A stretch of 64,000 nt of DNA from Trissonchulus latispiculum. Taxonomy: Eukaryota; Nematoda; Enoplea; Enoplida; Ironidae. Positions 45,294 to 56,079 of this stretch are shown piece by piece (position 1 is the first letter of the stretch; each line of letters opens with the position of its first letter). The notes under the pieces are model-generated. The model was given only the letters and a program-made list of their open reading frames with translations. It made no database searches and was not told the origin of the DNA. Where the stretch lies: the NCBI GenBank assembly GCA_030248195.1, contig JASAND010028662.1, positions 1-64,000 of the forward strand, given 5' to 3'. The position numbers and the translations under genes are program-made.

Positions 45294-45424
45294 TTAGAAC
45301 CTTCCTTCCGGACTAGGCACCACCGGTGAGGTTTGGGGCCTAAATCTTAATTTTTTCCATACCATGAGGAAACTAATTATTCCGAGAATGCAGCCAGCAG
45401 TATCCAAAGCCAAGTCAATGGTTT
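45294..45424 (-). CDS. Terminal exon of a type I membrane protein
   Basis: On the minus strand a strong acceptor CTGTTTGTTTCAG precedes two bases plus 42 codons and TAA. The peptide TIDLALDTAGCILGIISFLM then VWKKLRFRPQTSPVVPSPEG reads as one transmembrane helix (about residues 3-22), a KK/R stop-transfer motif on the cytoplasmic side and a short Pro/Ser-rich tail with SPVVPSP, which could be a phosphorylation or SH3-type site. Phase 1 entry is usual after extracellular modules such as Ig, EGF or TSP1. A poly(A) signal follows. Earlier exons should lie at higher coordinates, but I could not identify them among the repeats. Confidence 0.65.
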
Positions 45425-45829
45425 CTGAAACAAACAGTTATATTAGCCTGTAAATGCCACACACGAAAAATGATTATTTGGTTAATTAAAAGCTATCGGT
45501 TGGCATTGGTATGTTAATAAGGTATATAAGGTACTTTAATACGATTAAAAGAAAAACTAATTAAAAAAAATAAGGAAATACTTTTAATGTTTTAAGGAAA
45601 TGTTTTAAGCGGACGGAAAATTTCTAAACCATATTGGGGGATCGTGCTGTGTTTCACACGAGCCATTAGAAGCATAATGGTTTTGTTAAAATACGAGCAC
45701 TTTTAAAATACACTGTTATCAGCATTTCCTGTCTGTTGCATATATTCCCACGGCGGAAATTTTAAGTTAACTGCACTGATAAAGAAACTTGTACGAAATC
45801 AATCAGTAAACAATCAGAAATGTGCCCAT

Positions 45830-46390
45830 ATGTTTGCAAAAAAGTACGTGAATTGGGCGATTAAGCTGAACAACGAGTTTATACAAAATGATCAAACGAA
45901 CAAGCTTTCTCAAAAATTCCGGCAGATCAAAAAGGTGCTCGAATTCTTGCATAAGATTTGTATACTGACTGTGTGCGGATCTGTGGAAATGCGGTCTTTA
46001 TTACGATGTTTTAATATTCTTGTGACGTTCCCTGCTATTTCCGATAAGAAATACCAGACCAGACATTCCACTCAATGGACTGCCAAGGCACAACAGAACG
46101 CTGGAAAATGTTCGATCTCCAAACCCCAATGATAGGCATTGATGGGGAAATTTTAATGTCCCATCAAATTGGGCAGCTCGTGTTCTACATGATAGCAAGC
46201 AGACTCGTTTTTGTGTAAAGGTGTCCCGTATACGTGGCCCATCTATATATTGAGCCTCTGCTAAAAATTTGTTCTGTCTCTGCTGCGAGAGAAATCGAAG
46301 ACGAAATTCCGCCAGATTTTGAACACGGGATTCTACAAAGAATCTTTGTTGAAGCAGTCAGAATACATTTGTTAACTTATGCCTGTTGTT
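45830..46390 (+). pseudogene. Decayed paralogue of the 25.3 kb gene (copy 2)
   Basis: From an ATG at 45830 the frame reads MFAKKYVNWAIKLNNEFIQN, then a helical Lys-rich stretch, LRCFNILVTFPAISDKKYQ and on to a TGA at about 46130. A shifted frame then gives GIDGEILMSHQIGQLVFYMI, a TAA, and SAAREIEDEIPPDFEHGILQ. The last two parts align with 25776-26000. No intron is evident where copy 1 has a donor, so this could be a processed copy, but there is no poly(A) tail. Multiple breaks make it a pseudogene. Confidence 0.5.
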
Positions 46391-46433
46391 AAATTTGAGG
46401 ATGCTTATTTATGAACATAACAGTTCATAAATG

Positions 46434-47494
46434 GACGTCCATCTGCTATCGGTGCTGACGGTGTTTTTGTTGCTTTTCTTAGACTGTACAGGAAAACGCG
46501 GTGTTTCTCCTCCAGGTCCAAATGCTCATTTGAGAATATTAAGATTTTCCAAGTACTGTCTAAATGTTTCCACCTCTATTGGTTACGCTTGCTTAGTCCC
46601 GAGAGCAGAACTTGTAAAATACTTAACCAAATTAAGGGGGAGGGTCCATTTTTGGGCTATTTTTCGACTTTCTCGGATCTCGCTGATTTTTACACATTTG
46701 CTTGTCCAAACGGTATATTTTAATGAGTTTTTAAAACTTAAGTCGTAAGTCTTAGGGTAGTCGAGTAATTTCACCTTAAAGTTGAGGATTCGTGTGTTAA
46801 ACATAGTCAGAGAAAAAAGTTGTCATTTTTTAAATAACACAGAAATGTTAAACCGCGGTATTTTGGAATTTGAATTTTTGGCCTTAAAAATTTTTAATTA
46901 ATTTCTGAAGGACTAAATTTAACATGATGCTAAAATCGTGTAAAATTTTAATCCTTCAAAAATTAATCAAAAGCTTTTAGAGGCCTAAATTAAAATTCTA
47001 ATTCCAAGATACCACAGTTTAACATTTCAGCGTTATCATAATGTGGAATTTGTCCAGATTCATCAATGTTTGTCGAGAGATTTTTTGGCGCACGCGAAAA
47101 AATGACAACTTTTTCACTGCCTATGTCTAACACATGAATCCTTAACTTTGAGGTGAAATTACTCGACAACCGTAAGACTTATGACTTTAATTTTAAAATC
47201 TCGTTAAAGGATCCCGTTTGGACAATAAAATACGTTAAAATCAGCGAGATCGGAGAAAGTCGAAAAATAGCCCAAAAATGGACCCTCCCCCTTAATTTGG
47301 TTAAGTATTTTACAAGTTCTGCTCTCGGGACTAAGCAAGCGTAACCAATAGAGGTGGAAACATTTAGACAGTACTTGGAAAATCTTAATATTCTCAAATG
47401 AGCATTTGGACCTGGAGGAGAAACACCGCGTTTTCCTGTACAGTCTAAGAAAAGCAACAAAAACACCGTCAGCACCGATAGCAGATGGACGTCT
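46434..47494. mobile_element. Large foldback element FB2, 1.06 kb hairpin
   Basis: Starting GACGTCCATCTGCTATCGGT and ending with its reverse complement, the two arms of about 430-500 bases are nearly identical, meeting near 46964. Each arm therefore holds the same frame in opposite orientation (46431-46748 plus and 47179-47574 minus, MDVHLLSVLTVFLLLFLDCT), which is explained by the palindrome. A diverged relative lies at 11100-11640. Confidence 0.88.
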
Positions 47495-48240
47495 GGGGTT
47501 GGGACGTTGGGTTTAGGAATAAACTCAGGAAACCAAGCAACGTGTTTCGTTTTTGATAAACATTTTCGCAACAAATTTTACCAACTGTTGCTTTTTGACA
47601 GAGCAGGATCTGATTATTGAGATAATTTAATTTAAATTTGTGGTTTCTGGAAATTTGAATTGTCAGCTCCGAACACCTTCTGCATTTTAAGTGAATATTG
47701 TTCAAGTCAAATAGAGTGTGGTCATTTAGATCTTTGCTTTGAAAATAGTACTGGGGTCGACACCTAAGGATGTCTTCTTCCGTGCAGAATGTGCAAACGA
47801 AATATATTCCGTCACCATTACACAGAACACTGGATTCTGTACCATTCGCTTACTTCTCGGCAATGAACACTATGTGTTTTTGGGTGTGAAAGCAATTCTT
47901 TGAAATTAACTGGCATGTATCAATTTTCAAATCAGTCAACTATTTTTAGTCAGTAGATAATTTTAATTCTTTAAAAGTCATATAAGTATAATAAAAACGT
48001 TTATTCTGCACTTAATGTTTAGGTAAGGGGCCTCCAGGTCTTTTGCTCTGGAACAGGCCATGGAAACGGTGACCGTTGAACTTATCAAACAAGGAATGAA
48101 AAACCGAGTTTAACAATGACATTTGGCAATTTATTATACATTAAATATTTTAAATAGCAAGCAAAATGTCTGTAATCATGTGCCCGAAACTTACACCGAA
48201 AGTTTGCATATCAAAATTGAGGTGTAGTAGTATTAAGCGT
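47495..48240. other. Intergenic stretch, no gene supported
   Basis: No splice-flanked frame found; contains the upstream region of the TATA-led candidate that follows. Confidence 0.4.
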
Positions 48241-48244
48241 ATAG

Positions 48245-48253
48245 TATATAAGG
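48245..48253 (+). promoter_or_regulatory. TATA box candidate
   Basis: TATATAAGG lies about 110 bases before the exon at 48358. An ATG at 48303 lies between them, but its frame does not match the exon without an additional splice. Confidence 0.35.
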
Positions 48254-48357
48254 TTTTCAGAACATGAAGTGAAAACATCGGAGTGTTGACTCAGTATACT
48301 AGATGGTTATCACTATTACTGTATCACATTGTTTACATCAATCCTATCAGTTTACAG

Positions 48358-48541
48358 AAAGGTTTTATCACTATAGATAATAAAGATGATGTCACGGCAA
48401 GATATTCTAATGGACAAATATCAACAAGCTTACGATGGAGCGATGTCGCCTTTGATTTTCACTTAGAAGCCCACAAGCAACTATTTGCATTTGTCGCTAT
48501 TGCCAGAGCTCTTGGTGTCTTTGTAATATTTTTCGAACAAA
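48358..48541 (+). CDS. Exon of an unrecognised gene
   Basis: Acceptor CAATCCTATCAGTTTACAG and donor CAAA|GTAAGT bracket 61 codons plus one base: KGFITIDNKDDVTARYSNGQ, ISTSLRWSDVAFDFHLEAHK, then a hydrophobic LFAFVAIARALGVFVIFFEQ. The first half has beta-rich, polar character and the end could be a membrane segment or a buried helix. Both splice sites are strong. If the upstream acceptor is not used, the frame is open a further 25 codons but without an ATG. Family unknown. Confidence 0.5.
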
Positions 48542-48717
48542 GTAAGTTTTTTATTTTTGTGGTTTGGTTTGCAAAATTTCAATGCACATGTCGTGTTATT
48601 ATTATAACATTGGGTACTTCTAACAACATTAATAAGCCGAATTTCAACAGCTTATGAAGCTGAATAAAATAGTTTTACTTTTCATATATTGAAACCACTT
48701 TGAAATTAGTTTAACAG

Positions 48718-48755
48718 GCTCCCTTACGTTTAACCAAAAGGTATCACAATTTTAA
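48718..48755 (+). CDS. Candidate terminal exon after 48358 exon
   Basis: Acceptor TTAGTTTAACAG enters with two bases that complete the phase 1 codon of the preceding exon, then SLTFNQKVSQF and TAA. The intron would be 176 bases, close to the 140-200 base introns elsewhere in the window. It is short enough to be a chance fit. Confidence 0.35.
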
Positions 48756-49719
48756 GAGGATTTTGGAAATTTTTTGCTCTCATGCAAGAGCTTCATATGC
48801 CACAGTGGCACTAAACGGATGTTATTCCAGACGATCCTACAATGAGTGATACCGGCTATCTTGCCTTGGATTGATACAACTTTTGGAAGTGCGGCGTTAA
48901 GAAAGGATTCGCCCGCATAAGGATGAAGTTTATTCCATGGCTCGACCAATCCTAATACCTTGGACCCTGACAACAGTAGGGGAAACATAGCATGTTCAAA
49001 GCAGTTTAAATCCATGGACCGCCAAATGGTTGAGAGTCTACTTTCTCTAGCGAAAGAAGAAAGTAGGATTGAGGCGCTAAATGCTGTGGGGCGTATGGAT
49101 ACACACAGTCGAATGCTCCCGGTAAAAGCCAACCCAAGAAACTACTTATAAATTCCATAAAAATACTATTTGGATTCGGGAATTTCTGAATCATTTGTTT
49201 AGACAGACACTCGCATGATCCACATCCTTTGAGACCGGCTATTAAAGGAAGTAGTCGCTTAACGGAGCGCAATCCTAACGTCAGCAAATTTATTTCTGAG
49301 TGTGACGAATAAGTATATGATTCAAGTTACACTTTCTGGAACTCAGCATAGTTTTTAACCGTCAAACTCCAATATTAACTGCTTATTTCTTCTCGAAGGG
49401 AAACAATGAAAGAATCTTGGAAGCGATTCAGAAAGGCTTGTGTTTATCATTGTTTTTCCGTTTCAACTACTGTTGTTTGAACTGGCCGCTTTAGTTTCAG
49501 TTTCAGTCGGCAACGGAAAATAGTTGCGGCCGGGGTTTTAGTTTTATTTGAACCAAAAAAATTCCAGTTTCAGTCTTATAATGTTAACACAAAGAGTGAT
49601 TCAAGGTTTCATTCGCTTACTCTGCTGATAAGTTAGCTCAAACATAACTGTTAATCAGTAATCAATCAATCAATCTTAAATCAATCAACGTTTAGATTTA
49701 GATCGATCCTTTCGCTTTA
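48756..49719. other. Stretch with over-lapping frames, no gene called
   Basis: Minus-strand frames of 126 and 93 codons at 48752-49287 overlap each other and a plus-strand frame. Plus-strand QFKSMDRQMVESLLSLAKEE looks helical and coding-like, but has stops on either side. Short TTTCAGTTTCAGT repeats occur at 49490-49570. I cannot choose a strand. Confidence 0.3.
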
Positions 49720-49800
49720 TCGGATATCGGGGCTGTTCGGACTATCCAAATAATCACGGATGCTCATATGGGCATGTCCATGTCTAATGCCGCAATTTTT
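49720..49800. repeat. Dispersed repeat G, diverged copy 3
   Basis: Resembles 63090-63180: on the plus strand both read VRT(I/L)..(I/M)TDA(H/N)MG and share SNA downstream; on the minus strand both read CGIR. Directly followed by the 49890-50830 block that matches 17440-18300. Confidence 0.5.
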
Positions 49801-50093
49801 ATTTCTACAAACACCATACCAAATACCATCAAAACTAATCTGAAATTGACTCATAGGTATTTCTTTATTTGGGGCAACAACGTTTGAAATTCTACGCCCG
49901 TATTATGAGGCATGAGACGATTTTGTGCAAATTGTGTGCAAATCATACATAGATTTTTCACTTAAAACAGACAGTATGCTTAGTTGCATGCTATTATCAC
50001 CATCATATAAGCTTGTGATATAGTTTGTGGTCACTTTATGGAATACCCTTTTTGATTATTTCAGCCATCTCCGACATCTACAGCTTATTTTAG

Positions 50094-50405
50094 TGAATGA
50101 GGATGAAATGATAAATTCAGACCACCCAAATGTGGAGATATGGAAGGAGGACATATATATTGACCTACAAACCATACATATTAATCTTTTTATCAGAAAT
50201 CGAAGAGAAAATACTTGCCAACTGACAACTAGCTAGTCAGAGATAATCTTGCCGAATAGTCGGCTGCTCCTTCTACTCTTTGTGAATGATGCTGAATAAA
50301 GTTCCAAGAAATACAGATGTTACGTAGCTTTTGCAAAGCATGGTCTGTTTTACAGCTGCGCTAAATGCTGAAACAAAACGAAGGTACCGTTTTCACTGTA
50401 ATTAG
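50094..50405 (+). pseudogene. Paralogue of the 17.6-17.9 kb exon pair
   Basis: After TTATTTTAG the frame reads NEDEMINSDHPNVEIWKEDI, aligned with 17641-17706, but the donor is replaced by ATATATATTG, so splicing would fail. After TTTTACAG at 50355, the second exon keeps ALN and runs AETKRRYRFHCN to TAG. Flanking intron and 3' sequence also align with 17440-18300. Loss of the donor suggests a pseudogene. Confidence 0.55.
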
Positions 50406-51296
50406 TTCTTTTATCTTGAACGGTAATAGGCACCATGAGAAACATTACTAACCAGAAACTGACCAAAAATGACCTATGGAATATGCGAACATCTTCTTTA
50501 AGCTAGTTACATTTTGAATTTTTTACACAAACGTAAGTAATTATAGGAATGGCTAATATATGTGTGACAGGCATATATTAGTTATTAAAACAATTTAACA
50601 CATAATCAAATAAACGCGATATTTTTTGGAATTCGATAGGGCAAAGATTTCTGGCAATGAAAATTTGATTTATTTACCTGTCTCAAAAACCGTTACCGTT
50701 GTGTCTGAAAATGGTTTTCAACATTCTAACCGCTTCAGAACGGCTCAGTAAAGCAAAATAATCTGAATTTTGAACCGTTTTACCGTTTTACTTTGATGGG
50801 GAATTCAAGTTAAGTCTTTATCCAGCATAATTTTAATTCATGTTTTGCGAAAGTCTATGTTTGTATATTAGAACTGGCTATACGTATTCTTATTGTAATT
50901 GATTTCAAGGGCGTCTTCTATTATGATTTATGCCCTTATTAAACACTTTATCAGAAAATAGCTTTCCTTGTTTTGATTTGTGAGACCTTGACATTGACGA
51001 TATTATCATCATCTTCACAAAATTTACGTGATTGGGTTATCTGTGCAGTACTTTCGCTTTGCATGCTGTTTTGTGCCTGCTACAGCACTTAGCAGTATGA
51101 AATTCAAAGTTCTTATCATGAACTGTCGAAGCAAAAACTTTTTCTAATCAGTGTGGCTTTACCTGTCTAGACTCCATTTGTTTTTGTAAGCCATGGTTCG
51201 ACACTGTTTTTTTTCTTCGATTTTTTGCGAACTTTTACGCAGTACTTTAAAATTTTTTGCGGAACTTCGCAACGAACTGCGAAATTCATATGTTTT
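50406..51296. other. Duplicated 3' flank and intergenic stretch
   Basis: To about 50830 this aligns with 17924-18300. Beyond that I see no gene or repeat of note. Confidence 0.4.
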
Positions 51297-51752
51297 AGTT
51301 TTTATTCCTGCTGGAGCAGGAATGTATAAAAAGGAAACTATTATGTTTAGTTCACTGTGAGTCATTTCTCTATTCGGAAGCCCTATCTTCAACACAGGGC
51401 TAGCTTAGGTGGATTTTTTGTTTGCAGATTATGCAAATTAGGTTTAGAAACTATTTAAGCAGCAGAATTGACAGCTTTCACGCAGTCTTCGGCTGTCAGC
51501 AATCTAAACGGTTGCAGTTTTTTGAGCACCAGTGTAGCTTGGGAGCTACACATGGGTGCATTAGGAAACAAGGTACTAGCTTGCGCTGGACTATGGCATT
51601 GTAAGTATAGGCCTGTTCTCACTGATCTCGATGTAGTTCTGCGAGGACAAGTGATAAAATTTAGTACTGAAAACTGGTCTTTAAAAACAATTCTTGCAAT
51701 GGAATAATAACGGGTCTGCAAAGGAATATTGCCCCTTTTGGGGCCAACTTGT
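51297..51752 (-). repeat. Dispersed repeat R1, copy 2
   Basis: Inverted relative of 6945-7515, from ATTCCTGCTGGAGCAGGAAT at one edge to ATTGCCCCTTTTGGGGCC at the other. Both copies keep a frame with HAVFGCQQSK or YAVFGCLQSK and FEHQCSLGA, which may reflect an ancestral coding segment. Confidence 0.7.
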
Positions 51753-52714
51753 TCAAAGATAACTAATAAATTTTATTAACTACGTTATATTTAAACACAT
51801 GTTAACATTTTCGAATAGTATTAACCAAGTTACAACTATTTTTCCAAAGTCGAAGCATGTGTACGCGTGTTTTTGCCAAGAATCTAATTTTAAAGGTAGA
51901 GATGCGGGGTGTCTGGGGGTACACCCCAGAACCTGAGAAATTTTGTAAAACTGAGGAAAATCCGTAATGGAAACACTCAAAGCTTCGATTTCGGCAGCCC
52001 GTAAAAACCTAAAATATACTGCATGTGCATTATACTTCTTCGGATATTTTAGGAAATTAGTTTATGCGAAGAGAATTTCATTGTATAAGCTTTCACTAAG
52101 TATTCTATCTCGGAAAAGACTGAAGGGCATCCACGAATACGGACACAAAAATACGCGCCGAAGCCGCCAAAGTTTTTTGAAATTTTCCGCAAAAAGTACC
52201 TGAAAAACGTGTATTTATTGTCAGATATTACTGAGAATTTCTAGTCACGGCGAAAATTTTTTGCGGAACTGCGGAACTGAAATAGCGGAATATTCAAAAA
52301 AGTGCGGAATTTCGCAGTTTTTTCGCAAAAAACACAGGTTCGACATTTACCAGAAGTTAGGTACACGTGTACTACGCTGTAGTGGTGGAGAATTGATATA
52401 CAGCATATATTATGTTTAGGCGCATTATTTTAAGGACGCGGTTGACGGATTCTGTTTGGCATAACGACTGTTTAATATTGTCGATTGCATTCACTCACAC
52501 CGGAGACCACATTGCATTGCACCGCCACATTGTTCAGTACGGCACTTTGTGCGGAATGACCTATGTGGTCTTAAATATTGATTACTTTATCATATCTGCT
52601 GATAAGTTATGTCATAAGTCATCTCATACCAATGTACATATTATATTCACGCCATTGTGATTGAGTATCTGAGCATTTCACGCGAATAGGGTGGATGGAG
52701 AGAATGCTACCCCA
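51753..52714. other. Intergenic stretch, no gene supported
   Basis: Frames at 51967-52203 and 52412-52660 have no supporting signals. Confidence 0.35.
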
Positions 52715-52862
52715 TTCTCTGGTTTCAGTCATTTTAGGGGCTGACGAGATTTCCTAATCTGCACCAAGAAACCGGTTTCAATCATTTTAGACGCTGATTA
52801 GATTCCCTATTCGGCACCTAAAAGTTAGTTTCAGTCGCTTTAGGCGTTGACTAGACATCAAT
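52715..52862. repeat. ~54-bp tandem repeat, three units
   Basis: Units begin GTTTCAGTCATTTTAGG, GTTTCAATCATTTTAGA and GTTTCAGTCGCTTTAGG, each followed by (C)GCTGA..AGAT or similar. Diverged about 20 percent. Confidence 0.75.
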
Positions 52863-53985
52863 CTGCGCGAAGCTGTTGGCAGTTTTCCGCTTTAGCCATT
52901 TTCCCTTTTCTATCCTTTAGCAATGACCGCTAGGGCATTTTTATTGCAAGTCATAAAAGATGTAATTTTTGCAAAAACACGACCAAACATTTCCAGCGAT
53001 TGTGGAGCATTTAGTACGCAGGCCAGATGGTTGCAACTTAGCAGATATATTCTGCATAAAAATACCCCGGACCCTTTATTAGTTGCCGATTGCCGCTTCC
53101 TAGTCAATGTGGTGGCTTGCCAAATTCGGGAAAAGTAGGCAAAAGCCAGGCTGTGCATATATCTTAGTTAATTTCTGCATTACGAACAGCGGTTCGTAAG
53201 AATAATTAAACAAATTGATTATGAGGAAAATAGGTAAAGACACGCGAGCTTACAAGCTTGAATGTTTAAACTGATTTGACAATTCTCAGTTTTGCAAGTA
53301 ATGAATTATCTATGTATTTGTCCAAAAAATTGACTTCACTTAATGGGGAGATGCTACCTGGTATAGTTTTAATGAAGAAGTTTTAATCTGATTTCTCTAA
53401 GCGCAACAGAACTGTCTTTAGTTACGCTGACCAGTCTCGTTGTGCGTTTTGGACATATTCCGACGGAACTGCTATTTAAAGAAATGTAAATGACCCGCTT
53501 TTAGTTTTATCACTGGATTATCTAAGAACAGCCATTTATCATTAAAGTTGGTAGTCATAAAATAAAAGTCATCATCATATTTAACTTGGAGCCATTAGTG
53601 AAACAAAGAATTTAGAGTAAATAAATGCTTTTACAGATATCATTGGCATGATAAAACAGAAATGACAACATTATACTGTATTTATTGTGCGTACTATATG
53701 CCTAAAAATGGAAAACAAAACTAGTTAGTAGATATACAGTACAAAACAAAACAGTTATGCCAAACACCATTGCTTCGTTCGTATACTGTTCGTATACTGT
53801 TTAACTAAAAACAAATACAAAATTTCTGAACTAACGAAATAGACTGAACACAAATTGTCAAATAATGAAAATGCTTATCTGAAAATTAAGAACATACACA
53901 AACCAATAATGAATTCTACAGCGCAAGTTAATCAAAATTCTTAGCAAAACATATGAAAAGGTAAGTATCCCTGGAATTAAGTACT
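52863..53985. other. Intergenic stretch, weak frames only
   Basis: A true-ATG 71-codon frame at 52923-53138 (MTARAFLLQVIKDVIFAKTR) and an antisense frame of 82 codons compete; neither has further support. 53580-53960 is AT-rich without genes. Confidence 0.3.
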
Positions 53986-54314
53986 TCACCTACTCTGCCG
54001 CCCAATAATCAGGAACGCAAACTGCTGACCCTGACCATATACATTAACGCCTGGACCCTGATCCTCTCCAACAAAATCCGACTCCTCATATTCTAGTTCA
54101 ATGCCATCCAAACGCAACTGCTGACCATGTGGCTCACCTTGATCCTCAAACGGTCATGCTCTGTACACATCCTGCACATCCAATGGATCTCTTCGTTGGT
54201 TGCCCCTTTTCATCCTGATCACTCGTCATAGGCCCATAAGATAATTCCATTTCACCATTATTAAAGAGTTCTTCTTATCCTTCTTCTGACTCTTCTTGAA
54301 AAGCACGAACTCTC
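53986..54314 (-). pseudogene. Decayed acidic C-terminal exon
   Basis: On the minus strand after the acceptor ACTGTTGCCAG, the frame reads RVRAFQEESEEG, meets TAA (54275-54277), then ELFNNGEMELSYGPMTSDQD. A shift in an A run near 54207-54210 continues NQRRDPLDVQDVYRA, a TGA (54154-54156), then FEDQGEPHGQQLRLDGIELE, DFVGEDQGPGVNVYGQGQQF and AFLIIGRQSR with a final TGA. Clear Glu/Asp-rich coding composition with two stops and one frameshift marks a relic. It could be the end of a transposon protein or a host gene. Family unknown. Confidence 0.5.
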
Positions 54315-55180
54315 CTGGCAACAGTTTAATGAAACATGCAGAAATTAAACTAATTTCAATTGGCATTAATAGTTAAAAGCGTTCAGTAGAGTCTCGATAA
54401 ACTTTTTTGCAGTCCAGTGACTGAAAAGAAATTAAACCTCTCTCAACAGTAATTGCTACAGAGGTTTTGTTCCGTTTTTGATAGAAATTATAGGCCCACC
54501 ACGATCAGGCAGATACCTGATATCAGAGAACAGACAGATTAAGCAAACACCAGAATCACAGCCAACTAATTCAGTACTATCATACAGTCTAAATTAGAGT
54601 AAATTCACAGTTCTAAACACATAAGTAGCTGTCACGTTCCAATGGTCAAGTGCAAGAAGGAAATAGTTTCAGTGGAATTGCTCAAATAATATAAAAATGG
54701 AATCCGCGCTCTAACACATGGCCTAAAAGCTGTGAAATCTTTGAGTGTGTGTGCTAAAATTCTTTGACACACCCAAATTCTTAAAATAGCTTCGAAAAAG
54801 GGTTGTCACGAACTATCTTTACCCTAATTTGTCGTTTAGAATTTAGCCATTGAATCTGTGAGTAGTGATAAAACGAAGCTGATTTAGTGCGGGCCGGCAA
54901 CGTTATATGGTCAGATCTCAATGGTCGGGTAGCCACCATTTCCCAGAATTCGCTTCCAGGGCTACGCTAGGCTGGCCAAGGAACCGGGTGGTATGGTACT
55001 CGGTCATTCTGCTAAATTCCAGGAAGTTTTGAAGGCCTTAGCCCAGACGTTTGTCAAGATAACACAAATTTTAGCTAAATCTAGAATAGAAATATTGAAA
55101 TATTTCACACAACCACTAGCATTTTAATTTTGATTTTGGGTTGACTAGTTTCCACTTCAAGTTCCAGTTTCAGGTCAGTC
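54315..55180. other. Intergenic stretch
   Basis: On the minus strand an acceptor TTTCTTTTCAG at about 54423 leads to SLDCKKVYRDSTERF and a stop, perhaps another fragment of the same relic. No further gene seen. Confidence 0.3.
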
Positions 55181-55558
55181 AGTGTCTCAGAAACATTTTT
55201 CACCAAAGATTGGACAGCAAATTTCCAACCAAGCCAGCTCATTTTTTGGAATGATTTTGTGCTTAGTCCCAGCTACGCTGGTTCCACTAAATCTCGCTAT
55301 AATGGCGTACTCCAATCTTTTGACAGACGCAGTGGTCAGCTTTATCCGAGCATTGATGGACACAGATACATTTTTGCGACAGCCTTCTTCATCAAATAAA
55401 ATAGAATTTAAGCCACTGATTGGACCAATATTTCCACTAATGTGTCAATTCTTGAGTAAATTGGCAAATGTATATCTTTTCGTTTTTGGATGCAATTGTG
55501 GTCCAAAAATATTGATAGGGGTCTGTCGCAATTAATTTCTGCAATTCCAGAGTAGTAC

Positions 55559-55831
55559 GTGCATGTTATGAAACAATCCGACTGCGAAAACACTATTCCA
55601 GTTCTGAAACAGTATAGGTTTAATGTTTCAGAGAATAATTCAGCCAATTTTGCCACAAAGTTTCCTTGCCATTGCTGCAACCCATTCCCTTCTGTAGCCA
55701 GTTTACGTCGCCATGCTGAAGACTATCCCTATGCTAATTTATTAAACCGCTCACAATGCTCCATCAAGCTGCCCGCAACTGAACAGCTCCAGATTCATGG
55801 CAAACCACAACGCAAGTCTAGTTATGCTTGA
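55559..55831 (+). pseudogene. Degenerate C2H2 zinc-finger coding relic
   Basis: The frame reads MKQSDCENTIPVLKQYRFNV, then FPCHCCNPFPSVASLRRHAE and later RSQCSIKLPATEQLQIHGK to TGA. F-x-C-x2-C followed by SLRRH and a second C..LQIH spacing recall two C2H2 fingers with missing ligands. Just upstream in the same frame, across one TAG, is SKNIDRGLSQLISAIPE, which also looks coding, so the frame was probably longer. It may come from a transposon or a domesticated DNA-binding gene. Confidence 0.4.
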
Positions 55832-56079
55832 AGGAGAGTTGTGCATAAATTTGATTTTTGTTCGGACTTGTTCTTGCAAACACAATAAGTAAGACGCTGA
55901 GCACTACCCAGAAACTTTAGTGTATTGTAACTATTCCAAAAACATTCGGTTTAAGTTTTAGCTTTATTGCTTACAACTGAAACGCACAGAAGATGAATTG
56001 GTATGTTTGAAGCAAATGAGGCGGGTGATGCCAATTACTCCTCGAATGGTTACAGCGTGTTCCCACAGTATATAGTATA

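Noticed and set aside
46431..46748. 105-codon plus-strand frame with a hydrophobic start, mirrored at 47179-47574 minus
   Set aside because: Both are products of the same palindromic arm. A second, diverged family copy at 11100-11640 does not keep the frame.
48752..49287. Minus-strand frames of 126 and 93 codons
   Set aside because: They overlap each other and a plus-strand frame with equally plausible composition. No acceptor or donor found.
52923..53138. 71-codon ATG frame and its antisense frame
   Set aside because: Neither has a promoter, splice site or recognisable motif, and mutual overlap lowers both.
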